This document shows positions 17,050-25,230 of a DNA stretch of 32,829 nucleotides, piece after piece. A model generated the notes under the pieces. It ran no database searches, was not told the origin of the DNA, and worked only from the letters and a program-made list of their open reading frames with translations. Numbering within the stretch: the stretch's first letter is position 1; every line of letters starts with the position of its first letter. Made by a program: the position numbers and the translations under genes. Source of the stretch: CAYZXL01 sp964482435 (lineage in GTDB: Bacteria > Auribacterota > JABMQX01); contig CAYZXL010000054.1 in the NCBI GenBank assembly GCA_964482435.1, positions 1-32,829 of the forward strand, in the 5' to 3' direction.

Positions 17050-17136
17050 GGGCGCGTGGCGAAATTGGTAAACGCGCAGCACTTGGGCTGCTGTGGGTTT
17101 TCGCCCTTACCGGTTCAACTCCGGTCGCGCCCACCA
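17050..17136 (+). tRNA. Class II (Leu-type) tRNA with anticodon UGG
   Basis: 87-nt tRNA with encoded CCA (17134-17136). Acceptor GGGCGCG/CGCGCCC is perfect, with A73. D stem GCG/CGC (17059-17061/17073-17075) encloses AAATTGGTAAA. Anticodon stem CAGCA/TGCTG (17077-17081/17089-17093) encloses CTTGGGC, so the anticodon at 17084-17086 is TGG. The variable arm is long (15 nt, GGG/CCC stem), and T arm ACCGG/CCGGT has loop TTCAACT. Long variable arm, D arm and A73 are those of tRNA-Leu, whereas UGG would read proline CCA/CCG. A typical tRNA-Leu(UAG) has loop CTTAGGx, so one A35G change would give this. It is 8 nt after the tmRNA-like RNA. Annotation software may label it Pro or Leu. Confidence 0.8.
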
Positions 17137-17148
17137 ATCACTAACGCC

Positions 17149-17185
17149 GGAGCCTTCAGCCTACGCTGAACAAGCCGAAGGCTCC
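17149..17185 (+). terminator. Hairpin after the tandem RNAs
   Basis: GGAGCCTTC (17149-17157) pairs with GAAGGCTCC (17177-17185), with a nested TCAGC/GCTGA. It lies 12 nt after the tRNA CCA. No T-run follows, so it may be a processing or weak termination structure. Confidence 0.45.
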
Positions 17186-17265
17186 AACGACGGACCTCTG
17201 ATTCAATATGTCATTATAAAATGTAACAGAACTGTCGCTTCTTGTCAAGGGGCAAGGAGCACAAA

Positions 17266-17514
17266 GTGGGACCGACAAAGAAACGAGGGACAAGCTTGAT
17301 AGAACTCTGCCAACGAGTTAAGACCCGGGGACAGTGCTTAAAATTCTTACAAGAATTGCGCCCGCCTGACGGATCCGTCTGTCCCAAATGCTCCAATAAG
17401 TCCACCTGGCGCGTCAGCAAGCAGGATTTCTTCCGCTGCAACAAATGTCGGGATCAGTTTTCTGCGACGAGCGACACTATTCTTCACCGTAGCCATCTTG
17501 GCCTGAGAAACTCG
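17266..17514 (+). pseudogene. IS1595-family transposase, N-terminal remnant
   Basis: The start is GTG 17266 with AAGGAG 6 nt upstream. The product has the zinc-ribbon head of IS1595/ISXO2 transposases: FLQELRPPDGSVCPKCSNK, then FFRCNKCRDQFSATSDTIL and HRSHLGLRNSV, with four Cys as two CxxC pairs. After about residue 83 the family sequence stops and the frame continues in unrelated, biased residues (to 17748). The catalytic DDE domain is therefore missing. It is a decayed insertion sequence beside the tRNA-like genes, a usual integration neighbourhood. No intact terminal repeats were found. Confidence 0.7.
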
Positions 17515-17801
17515 GTTTTTGCCCCCAATGCCGAGGGCGAGCCGCCCTCTAGACAGCCCCCCGGTGCGGTGCCGCGTTACGGCTGGCCTCGGCATGGAAA
17601 CACCCGCGCACCCGTCCATCGGAGTCAGGACTGGCGAAACACACTCGATTGGCCGGTTGACGCGCTTCGGCCACAGGTCGGAGGCGAAACGGTCCGCCAC
17701 CTGCGCAACTCCAGGGCGGCACCGCTTTGCCATCTTTTTGCGCATTGATGAGCAGGGTTTGCAGGGGCCACGCGAACGGTGGCGAGGAGAACAAAACTCG
17801 G
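17515..17801. other. Non-coding DNA after the transposase remnant
   Basis: No supportable gene. It holds the second copy of the 30-bp repeat at 17624-17653. The sequence is GC-rich and looks decayed. Confidence 0.4.
17624..17653 (+). repeat. 30-bp dispersed repeat, copy 2
   Basis: Pairs with 15730-15759 (27 of 30 identical). The two direct copies bracket a segment of about 1.9 kb with the HARE-HTH gene, both unusual RNAs and the IS1595 remnant. Confidence 0.6.
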
Positions 17802-17832
17802 TTGGACGGGGCGTGTCGGTTGCCTGTATAAT
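17802..17832 (+). promoter_or_regulatory. Promoter of purSL-purQ
   Basis: A perfect -10 TATAAT (17827-17832) has a weak -35 TTGGAC (17802-17807) at a 19-nt spacing. The leader to the start codon is about 100 nt; no known riboswitch was recognised in it. Confidence 0.5.
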
Positions 17833-17939
17833 GACGCCGATTTTGGACAAGAGTTCCCCGCAAATTCTCTGAAAGGGGGCCTGGTTCGTTCGATCGGCGG
17901 GCAAAGCGGCGCCGAAGAAGACCGCTCGAGGGATAAGAG

Positions 17940-20912
17940 ATGATTTACAGGATTGAGGTTGGATTCAAGGATGGTGTGACCGATGCCCCGGGAGAGAGCG
18001 TTCGAGGGAGGATTCTGGAGCATCTCGGAATCCGCGTCGAGGCGGTCAAGACCGTTGACGTTTACACGGTTGACGCGGAGATTGACGAGAAGCAGGCGCA
18101 CTTCTTGAGGGAAAGGCTGTTCACTGACCCGGTCATTCAAGAGTCCGCTCTCAATGCGCCTGTGGAGAGGGATTTTTCGTGGATGATAGAGGTCGGCTAC
18201 CGCCCGGGCGTGACGGATAACGTCGGCAGGACTTCCGCGGAGACAATCAAGGACATTTTCGGCAAGGGACTCGTTGGTGAGCCGAAGGTTTATACTTCGC
18301 GGAAATATCTGATTTGCGGGGAGCTTTCCCGGGAGAAGGCCGAAAGAATCGCGTCGGGTCTTCTTGCCAACGACCTTATCGAGCGATGGAGAGTCGCCAG
18401 CCGCGAAGAGTGGGACTCGAGCAATCCCCCGCGCCTCGACATTCCCGAAGTGCGGAGCACACACCGCCCGGTTGTGCGATATTACGACCTCAGCGTCGCC
18501 GACGAGGAGCTTTTGAGAATAAGCAGGGAGGGCATCCTCGCTCTCGACCTGAAGGAGATGAAGGCGATTCAGGAGTATTACAAAAGGGCGGAGGTCATCG
18601 AGGAGCGTCGTCGTCTGGGACTCGAGGCAAAGCCGACGGACGCCGAATTGGAGGCGATTGCCCAGACCTGGTCGGAGCACTGCAAGCACAAGATTTTCAA
18701 CGGAATCATAACTTACACCGAGGACGGGGAGACCGAGGTCATTGAGAGCCTTTTCAACACCTGCATCAAGAAGGCTACGAAGAAGATTGGCAAGAAGGTG
18801 GACTGGCTGGTGTCGGTTTTCCACGACAACGCGGGAATCATCAAGTTCGACGACGAGTGGAACCTCGTTTTCAAAGTGGAGACGCACAACAGCCCTTCCG
18901 CTCTGGACCCGTATGGGGGCGCTCTCACCGGAATAGTCGGAGTGAACCGCGACCCGGCGGGGACGGGTCTTGGCGCGAAGCTAATTTTCAACACGGACGT
19001 TTTCTGTTTTGCTCCGCCGAATTACGACAAGGAGCTTCCGCCGAGGCTTCTCCATCCGAAGAGGATTTTTGATGGAGTGAGACGGGGGGTTGAGCACGGC
19101 GGGAACAAGAGCGGTATCCCGACCGTGAATGGCGCCATCGTTTTCGACGAGCGTTACGCGGGCAAGCCGCTTGTTTTCTGCGGCACGGGGGGGATACTTC
19201 CGCGGAAGGTCGGCGACGTTGATGCGTCTGTCAAGCGTGTGGACGCGGGGGACCTCATCGTGATGACCGGAGGGAGAATCGGAAAGGACGGGATTCACGG
19301 GGCAACCTTTTCCTCGGTGGAACTGGACGAGACATCGCCCGTTTCCGCGGTTCAGATCGGCGACCCGATTACGCAAAAGAAGATGACCGATTTTCTCCTT
19401 GAGGCGAGGGACGCGGGGCTGTACCGCTGCATAACGGACAATGGCGCAGGGGGCTTGTCTTGCTCGGTGGGTGAGATGGCTCGCCTGCCAGGCGGATGCG
19501 AGCTGCATCTCGAGCGCGCACCGCTGAAGTATGCCGGTCTCGACCCGTGGGAAATTCTTTTGTCGGAGGCGCAGGAGCGGATGACGCTCGCCGTCCCGCC
19601 GGAAAAGATTGACGAGTTTGTTTCGCTTGCGAGGCGACGCGGCGTGGAAGCGACAGTCCTCGGCAAGTTCGCCGATTCAGGCAAATTCCACGTTCTCTAC
19701 GACGGCAAGACCGTTGCCTATCTCGACATGGACTTCTTCCACGACGGTCTCCCGAAGAAGGAGATGACGGCTCGCTGGGAGCCGCCGCATCACGCCGAGC
19801 CAAACGTTCCCCTCAAGCAAGACCAGACAGCGGGGCTGATGGGGCTTCTGTCGCGGCTCAACATTTGCAGCAAGGAGCCGGTCATCCGGCAGTATGACCA
19901 CGAGGTTCAGGGGATGAGCGTCATCAAGCCGTTAGTGGGCGCGGTGAACGATGGACCGAGCGACGCAGCCGTTCTCCGACCGATTCTCGGGAAGAAGGAA
20001 GGAATTGCCGTCGCCAATGGGATCAACCCTTGCTACGGCGACGTAGATACGTATCACATGGTGGCGTGCGTTGTGGACGAGGCAATCAGAAACATCATCG
20101 CCGTCGGCGGGAGGCTCGGCCAAATCGCCGGACTGGATAATTTCTGCTGGCCTGACCCAATCGTCTCGGACAAAACGCCGGACGGCGAATACAAGCTCGC
20201 TCAGCTCGTGAGGGCATGCAAGGCGCTCTACGACTATACGACGGCATTCGGCGTCCCGTGCATCTCCGGCAAAGACAGCATGAAAAACGACTACAAGATG
20301 GGCAAATACCGAATCTCCGTGCCGCCGACTCTGCTGTTTTCGGCGATGGGGAAGATTGATGACGTGGAAAAGTGCGTCACGATGGATGCGAAGGCACCGG
20401 GCGACCTAATTTATGTGCTTGGGACCACGAGAGGCGAAATGGGCGGCTCCCAGTATTTCGCCATGCACGGCGGCGTCGGGAACTCGGTTCCGAAAGTCAA
20501 TGCGAAGGCAGCGGTGAAACTCTACAACGCTCTTTCGTCCGCCATCGAGAACGGACTGGTTCGCTCCTGCCACGATTGCTCGGATGGCGGGCTGGGTGTA
20601 GCCCTTGCGGAGACGGCGTTCGCCGGTGGATACGGGATGAGGATTGACCTGCGGGCCGTGCCAGTCGAGGGGGTTGACCGCGACGATTTCGTTCTCTTTT
20701 CGGAATCACAGACCCGCTTTGTCGTTACGGTTGCCCTGGCACAGAGGGAACTTTTCGAGCGGGCCCTTGGCAAAAATCCTTTCTCTCTGATCGGAGACGT
20801 AACGCCGGATACGCGCCTTGAAGTGTCAGGGCTTGCGGGGAAGAAAATCATCAGCGCGGATATAAAGGACCTCAAGGAAGCCTGGCAGAAGCCGCTGTGG
20901 GGAGTGGTCTGA
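17940..20912 (+). CDS. purL: Phosphoribosylformylglycinamidine synthase, PurS-PurS-PurL fusion
   Basis: 990-residue synthetase of purine biosynthesis; converts FGAR, ATP and glutamine-derived ammonia to FGAM. Residues 1-76 and 79-155 are two PurS-like modules (IEVGFKDGVTDAPG..., then IEVGYRPGVTDNVG...). From about 215 the PurL synthetase follows: TWSEHCKHKIF (about 243-253), VETHNSPSALDPYGGA (about 313) and a second AIRS-like half with GDVDTYHMV (about 699) and SGKDSMKNDYK (about 776). A stand-alone small PurL is about 740 residues and needs separate PurS; the fusion supplies it in cis. The glutaminase half of E. coli-type PurL is absent and is encoded by the next gene. ATG 17940 has GAGGGA 6 nt before it. 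Its TGA overlaps the purQ ATG by one base, so the two subunits are translated together. Confidence 0.93.
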   Translation: MIYRIEVGFKDGVTDAPGESVRGRILEHLGIRVEAVKTVDVYTVDAEIDEKQAHFLRERLFTDPVIQESALNAPVERDFSWMIEVGYRPGVTDNVGRTSAETIKDIFGKGLVGEPKVYTSRKYLICGELSREKAERIASGLLANDLIERWRVASREEWDSSNPPRLDIPEVRSTHRPVVRYYDLSVADEELLRISREGILALDLKEMKAIQEYYKRAEVIEERRRLGLEAKPTDAELEAIAQTWSEHCKHKIFNGIITYTEDGETEVIESLFNTCIKKATKKIGKKVDWLVSVFHDNAGIIKFDDEWNLVFKVETHNSPSALDPYGGALTGIVGVNRDPAGTGLGAKLIFNTDVFCFAPPNYDKELPPRLLHPKRIFDGVRRGVEHGGNKSGIPTVNGAIVFDERYAGKPLVFCGTGGILPRKVGDVDASVKRVDAGDLIVMTGGRIGKDGIHGATFSSVELDETSPVSAVQIGDPITQKKMTDFLLEARDAGLYRCITDNGAGGLSCSVGEMARLPGGCELHLERAPLKYAGLDPWEILLSEAQERMTLAVPPEKIDEFVSLARRRGVEATVLGKFADSGKFHVLYDGKTVAYLDMDFFHDGLPKKEMTARWEPPHHAEPNVPLKQDQTAGLMGLLSRLNICSKEPVIRQYDHEVQGMSVIKPLVGAVNDGPSDAAVLRPILGKKEGIAVANGINPCYGDVDTYHMVACVVDEAIRNIIAVGGRLGQIAGLDNFCWPDPIVSDKTPDGEYKLAQLVRACKALYDYTTAFGVPCISGKDSMKNDYKMGKYRISVPPTLLFSAMGKIDDVEKCVTMDAKAPGDLIYVLGTTRGEMGGSQYFAMHGGVGNSVPKVNAKAAVKLYNALSSAIENGLVRSCHDCSDGGLGVALAETAFAGGYGMRIDLRAVPVEGVDRDDFVLFSESQTRFVVTVALAQRELFERALGKNPFSLIGDVTPDTRLEVSGLAGKKIISADIKDLKEAWQKPLWGVV

Positions 20913-21709
20913 TGAAGAAACCGAGAATCCTTGTCCTGACCGGTTACGGAATCAACTGCGACTACGAGACGGAGTTCGCGTTCAATATGGATTCCGTCGG
21001 TGGCGATGCCCGGCGAGTCCACATCAACGACCTGATTGACGGACACGATTCCCTCGATAACTACCACATTCTCGCTTTTCCGGGCGGCTTTTCATTTGGC
21101 GACGATATTGCGGCGGGGAAGGTTCTTGCTCTGAAATTCGAGTATAACTTGGGCCGGCAGCTCGAGAAATTCATCAGGGACGGCAAATTGGTAATTGGCA
21201 GCTGCAACGGATTCCAGGCGATAGTGAAAATGAGAATCCTGCCGCGCCCGAGCGTGAACGGCCAGCAGGAGGTTACTCTGACTTTCAACGATTCCGGCAG
21301 GTTTGAAGACCGGTGGGTCTATATGAAAGTCAATCCCGCGTCTCCGTGCGTTTTCACCCGCGGAATCGAGAGGCTTTATCTCCCCGTGCGGCACGGCGAG
21401 GGGAAATTCGTCCCCGGAAACGACGAGGTTCGGCGGAGGCTGTGGGAAAACAATCAGGTCGTCGTCCAGTATTGCGATTCAGAAGGACGAACCGGCCCGC
21501 CGTATCCTCTCAACCCGAACGGGTCAGTTGACAGCATCGCGGGAATCTGCGATCCCTCCGGGCGAGTCTTCGGGCTGATGCCGCATCCGGAAGGCTACCT
21601 GTTTCGCACGCAGCATCCGAGGTGGACGAGGGAGAACCTGCCGGAAGAGGGATTGGGAGTGCAGGTCTTCCGAAACGCCGTCGAGTTTGCGATGAAAGAA
21701 CTGCTCTGA
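20912..21709 (+). CDS. purQ: FGAM synthase glutaminase subunit PurQ
   Basis: 265-residue class I glutamine amidotransferase that supplies ammonia to PurSL. The nucleophile elbow is GSCNGFQ (Cys98). The His-Glu pair is in MPHPEGY (His225, Glu227). The N-terminus ILVLTGYGINCDYETEFAF and FPGGFSFGDD are PurQ signatures. ATG 20912 overlaps the purSL stop codon (tgATG), with GGAG 7 nt upstream inside purSL. It is slightly longer than the shortest bacterial PurQ (about 225-230) and similar to the longer clade. All catalytic residues are present. Confidence 0.93.
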   Translation: MKKPRILVLTGYGINCDYETEFAFNMDSVGGDARRVHINDLIDGHDSLDNYHILAFPGGFSFGDDIAAGKVLALKFEYNLGRQLEKFIRDGKLVIGSCNGFQAIVKMRILPRPSVNGQQEVTLTFNDSGRFEDRWVYMKVNPASPCVFTRGIERLYLPVRHGEGKFVPGNDEVRRRLWENNQVVVQYCDSEGRTGPPYPLNPNGSVDSIAGICDPSGRVFGLMPHPEGYLFRTQHPRWTRENLPEEGLGVQVFRNAVEFAMKELL

Positions 21710-21719
21710 AGATGACGCC

Positions 21720-21872
21720 TCAGTCTCGGGGGGACTCACCGGAGTCTATCATGAACTTCGTTCACCCTGAGACCATGAAGACGCTCCCATCAACCGTGTT
21801 TTTTCTCGCCAAGACGCTAAGACGCCACGAATTCGTGGGGACTGCTTCTTTGCGTCCTTCGCGGCTTTGCGA
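21720..21872 (+). repeat. 150-bp dispersed repeat, copy B
   Basis: Same element as 4137-4284, here on the plus strand. It begins 10 bases after the purQ stop. The shared blocks are listed under copy A. Copy B has several small insertions relative to copy A. Confidence 0.7.
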
Positions 21873-22766
21873 GAGACCTGCTCTGTCCCCCGCGGAACGC
21901 GGGGCGGGATTGACGGTGTTCAAAAGAAGCACTCGGTTCCGAATACGTGATTGTAGTTGCGAAAGGATGTACTGAGGCTTGGGGGTTTCCACCGGCGGAC
22001 GTCATGCCCCAGGGTGTCGGGTTGGAGGGGCCGCGCTGAGGGACAGGTCGCAGTTCCTGGAGGGTTATGGTCGGCCATAAGCGACGACGGGGCGCACCGG
22101 CCGGAGTGTCTCAGGGAACACCGGTGCGCCCAAGGCTCCTCCGCGTCGTCGCCGTCCGCTTGGGAACACGCCGCGTGTTTGTCTCATGTTTTGTTTTTGA
22201 GTTTGCGGCCGTTCCCGCGGATCTCATTGCCGCCTGCGCGGGTTCTCCCCTCCGCTGCCGCAATGAAGCTCGCGCCTCTGGTTGACCAAAGGCATCCCCT
22301 GTTACCACTGTTCATTATATCTAACGGCACGTGGACTACCCACTGCCGAGTTGTCGCTAAGTCGCGGGCACCATTTGCAGGAAGCATACCAATCCCCGAA
22401 GACTTTCCTCGCTCCGAACGTTCTGCTCGCACTGCCAAGGAGTTATGAAGAGCAACCCTCTGCGGGGCGCGTGGTCTTCCGATCAGCACGCGACAACCGC
22501 TCCTTCGAACTGCGGAATATTCCGCGCGCAGGATGTGGGGCCACACTCGCATAGCGAGTCTTGCGGCGAGAGGAGGGCGCGGGGGCCTGCCCTTGGGGAG
22601 CGCAACGGGGACTTGAACGAGTATCAGAAAGCGCCTTCGGACAGGCGGCGAGAAAGTGGGTAATGTCAAGTGCATCGGGGTTAACCACCCGGCAGGAAAA
22701 GCTTTCTGGCTTCGGAAGAAAGGACGTGCTTGTCGTGCCCGGTGACATTCATCACAGAGGACAGAT
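21873..22766. other. Long gene-free stretch
   Basis: About 890 bases. Several open frames exist on both strands, but none combines a well-placed ribosome-binding site with protein-like composition. The frame at 22445 has AAGGAG only 2 nt before its ATG and a low-complexity product. The stretch is probably decayed accessory DNA. The only clear structure is the hairpin at 22090-22131. Confidence 0.45.
22090..22131. repeat. Perfect 11-bp GC-rich inverted repeat
   Basis: GGGCGCACCGG (22090-22100) and CCGGTGCGCCC (22121-22131) pair fully around a 20-nt loop. No T-run follows. It is the strongest stem in the gene-free region; it may be a terminator or a remnant element end. Confidence 0.5.
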
Positions 22767-23057
22767 ATGGACCTTGTCGTGAAAGTCGTAGAGATAAGAA
22801 GGAAATGTCCGGTTTACAAACTCGGGAGCGCGTTCAAGTTAGAGGACGGGTATCGCCTGATTTCGGAGATTCCTTTCTGCATGCACTCCCTCGCCTCCCC
22901 CATGCCGCACTACAACGCGCTTCGTGTTTCATCGCCCGCCAATTGGGGGCTTGCGGGAAAGGACGATCCATCCAAAGCTTACGTCCAGTGCCTCGACCCC
23001 TACGCCTACACCGGCGGCGGAACCGTCGTGTTCGAAATCAGCAGGGTCGGTGACTGA
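22767..23057 (+). CDS. TIGR04076-like small protein
   Basis: 96-residue soluble protein that resembles the TIGR04076 family of uncharacterised proteins: VKVVEIRRKCPVYKLGSAF, a central Cys/His-containing part, then YVQCLDPY and GGGTVVFEISRV at the end. The Cys at positions 14, 38 and 75 may bind metal or a cofactor, but the role is unknown. ATG 22767 has AGAGGA 6 nt upstream. It sits alone in accessory DNA. Confidence 0.7.
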   Translation: MDLVVKVVEIRRKCPVYKLGSAFKLEDGYRLISEIPFCMHSLASPMPHYNALRVSSPANWGLAGKDDPSKAYVQCLDPYAYTGGGTVVFEISRVGD

Positions 23058-23538
23058 GCCACGAGGGCACGGAGAGGAGGACCGCCTGTGGGTGATGGCT
23101 CCCCCTCCTCACCATGAAGAGATAAGGACGCGAAGCACTCCAGCGGCGGTTCTCTGGGTGCCCCTGTGGCGGCCCAATACACGAAAAGCGATTTTCAATC
23201 GGGGAGGCAGGAGGTTATAATGACACTGGAGAGGTCCGTTGAAAAGGTTCACGAAGCCCGGAGGCGGGACGCCGGCCGAGCCGCACGTGGACGGTTCCCT
23301 GGAGTGCGTCCGAACGCGGAAGGGGCCGAATGGCCTCACCGAGTTGGGGCGTATTGGCGTCCCCGGTGCTCGCCTCGTGCACATCGGCCTCCGGAGGAAG
23401 GAGAGTCGCCCTCCTCGACGAAAAATCTGCGATGCCCACCCTGACGTAGCGTTTTGCAGCGCAATGGAGGGCGTATGCAATCTGTAGCCGGCGGAGTGGC
23501 GCGGTTGCTCTGCCCCAAGCGCATGGAGGATGCGTCAG
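23058..23538. other. Probable decayed region with a weak small frame
   Basis: The only candidate is ATG 23220 (AGGAGG at 23209-23214, 5-nt spacer), which opens a 74-codon frame to 23444 (MTLERSVEKVHEARRR...). After about 20 residues the product becomes Arg/Pro/Ala-rich and unlike a protein. An overlapping frame (23239-23487) looks slightly more protein-like there, which would fit a frameshifted relic. I do not call an intact gene. Confidence 0.35.
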
Positions 23539-24318
23539 ATGACTCGAGGGGACGCTAAAGAGCACGCGAAGTGGTACACGACAAAGGTAAAGGCTGTGGA
23601 CCAGGCACTATCGTGTCTGGGCGAGCTTGGGTCGTTGTGGAAGGAGATAAGGCGCGATGTGTTGGCCAAGGTCGGGAACCTTCCCGCCTCTGCTCCCGAG
23701 TCGGTCCCTATGCCTGCCCTGTTCATGTGGTTGAGCCGTTGCCCGTGTGAGGCGAGAACCCTCGAGCGCGGGCTGGTGGCGGTCAAGGAGAACGCCGGTG
23801 ACCGAGAGTATAAGCAGGTAACGTCGCAACTGAAGCGAGTTCCTGACTCCCGGCGGGCTCCCTCCCGGATCGTGGAGGTGCTGCTAATCGGCAGGTGCCT
23901 CGAGCGGTCCCAGCCAGGCGACGGGGAAGTCTACCCAGAGGTAAACCCTCCCAGCGGGAAACACGCGGATTTAGCGATTACAGTCGGCGGGAAGACGGTT
24001 TACGTCGAAATCACATTGCTCACCGAGAGGCCGGCGGACGAGGGCGTCACGCAGAAGAGTACTTCCTTGCCCGAGGACGGAGGGAGGATTCTGCGTAAGC
24101 TGCTCGATAAAGTTGCAGAGGACCTCGATCCCGGCAGGAGCCAGCTCTCGGTGGCCCATCCCAACGTCATCATCCTTTGCCACGGGGACGCTTGGGAGAC
24201 GTACGACGAAGCCTTTGACTGGGCCTTCCGCGCCGTGGGGTGCGACCGCGCGCGGCTGCGCGAGGTGGTCCTGTCCCGGGCGCGGGACCGAGGGGGTGGA
24301 GCCCACTCCCGAGCATGA
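23539..24318 (+). CDS. Nuclease-like protein, probably frameshifted
   Basis: 259 residues, unknown family. The N-terminal half is helical. A segment KHADLAITVGGKTVYVEIT gives D144 and E157-I-T159, which has the spacing of a PD-(D/E)XK core with Thr in place of Lys; activity is doubtful. ATG 23539 is chosen because GGAGG at 23525-23529 is 9 nt away, whereas ATG 23530 abuts it. Near 24289-24296 (a run of five G) the frame appears to break. The next frame continues as TPEHENAIVGCFSRISAILVFADVAG to about 24400 and is open to 24583, and reads like the true C-terminus. So the gene is either a pseudogene or has a base error. It lies in a zone with other damaged genes, near an MNT protein. Confidence 0.6.
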   Translation: MTRGDAKEHAKWYTTKVKAVDQALSCLGELGSLWKEIRRDVLAKVGNLPASAPESVPMPALFMWLSRCPCEARTLERGLVAVKENAGDREYKQVTSQLKRVPDSRRAPSRIVEVLLIGRCLERSQPGDGEVYPEVNPPSGKHADLAITVGGKTVYVEITLLTERPADEGVTQKSTSLPEDGGRILRKLLDKVAEDLDPGRSQLSVAHPNVIILCHGDAWETYDEAFDWAFRAVGCDRARLREVVLSRARDRGGGAHSRA

Positions 24319-24601
24319 AAACGCGATCGTCGGATGCTTCTCCAGGATAAGCGCGATCCTGGTATTCGCCGACGTGGCGGGTACGGGATTTGAAGGATGG
24401 ACGTGTTGGACAGCCTGGCGGTCGAGTGGAGCGCGATTCCCTCTTGAGGAACGGGACGTTCAGCACATCAGAAAGCTCTTCTGCGAGCCTTCGGGGGGTG
24501 AGGACGGCGCTCAAGTGGGATCGCAGGGGAGGAGACGTGACCGCGGGGCGCTCGGTCTCGGGCGTCGGCACGACCCCCAGTGAGAAAGGAGCAGGAAGAA
24601 A

Positions 24602-24727
24602 ATGCTGAGGATATTTCAGGCGGAGTTTGAAGGAACGTTTTCGCCGGAGAGGCTGAGGGAGGATTTCACCGCGGCGTTGGCGGAGCAGGTGGGTCTTTTC
24701 CGCTGGCCCGGAGGAACGCCCGGTTGA
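24602..24727 (+). pseudogene. Truncated duplicate of the membrane protein at 26106
   Basis: A 41-codon frame starts MLRIFQAEFEGTFSPERLRE. It matches the first 30 or so residues of the gene at 26106 (MHNVFQAEFEGTFSPERLRA) and about 80 bases at the DNA level, then diverges and stops at TGA 24725-24727. The membrane part is missing. The high DNA identity (FQAEFEGTFSPERLR is identical) suggests a recent duplication or gene conversion. Confidence 0.7.
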
Positions 24728-24840
24728 CCTGGAGCTGGAGCAGCAGGAAGGCCTGTTCGCGAAAGCACCGAATTGCTGTTAGCGGGTTGAAAGACCGGAA
24801 CGGAGAGTCTATAGACGAAGAACCAGCAGAGGTTCCATTC

Positions 24841-25230
24841 ATGGCAAGGAAAAACAGAATACCCAAAAAGCTGCAAGAAGCCCTGCGCGAACTCGGGGCG
24901 AGCCTTGAGGAGTTCTATGGCACGAGGCTCGTGTCAATCACCCTTTGCGGTTCCTACGCCCGTGGAGAGGCCGACTCCGATTCGGACGTTGACGTTGTCG
25001 TCGCACTAACGGACTGCGCGGACCCCGTAGCGGAACGCGCGCGGCTGAGCGGAATCCTCGTTGAACTCGACCTGAAGTATGAGACACTGATTTCGGTCGC
25101 AGTAACGGACATCGAGGATTTGAAATATCGCCAGACGCCCTTTTTCATCAACGTCAGGCGAGAGGGGGTTAGCGTATGGCCGAGCAAACGGGAGTGCGCG
25201 AACTCGTTCAAAAGGCCGAGGAGAGCGTAG
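24841..25230 (+). CDS. MNT-type nucleotidyltransferase (antitoxin-like)
   Basis: 129-residue minimal nucleotidyltransferase. The pol-beta signature GSYARGEADSDSDVDVVV spans G37-S38 and the metal-binding D49/D51. In MNT-HEPN modules this protein AMPylates and silences a HEPN ribonuclease toxin. ATG 24841 has AGAGG at 24828-24832. A HEPN partner would be expected to overlap the 3' end, and indeed an ATG at 25176 opens a HEPN-like N-terminus, but it stops after 32 codons. The antitoxin therefore seems orphaned. The length is normal for the family. Confidence 0.85.
   Translation: MARKNRIPKKLQEALRELGASLEEFYGTRLVSITLCGSYARGEADSDSDVDVVVALTDCADPVAERARLSGILVELDLKYETLISVAVTDIEDLKYRQTPFFINVRREGVSVWPSKRECANSFKRPRRA

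Noticed and set aside
17050..17136. Ordinary tRNA-Pro(UGG)
   Set aside because: The 15-nt stem-forming variable arm and 3-bp D stem are class II leucine-type features not found in tRNA-Pro.
22445..22663. 72-codon frame with AAGGAG
   Set aside because: The spacer is only 2 nt and the product is Arg/Ser/Gly-rich without any fold pattern.
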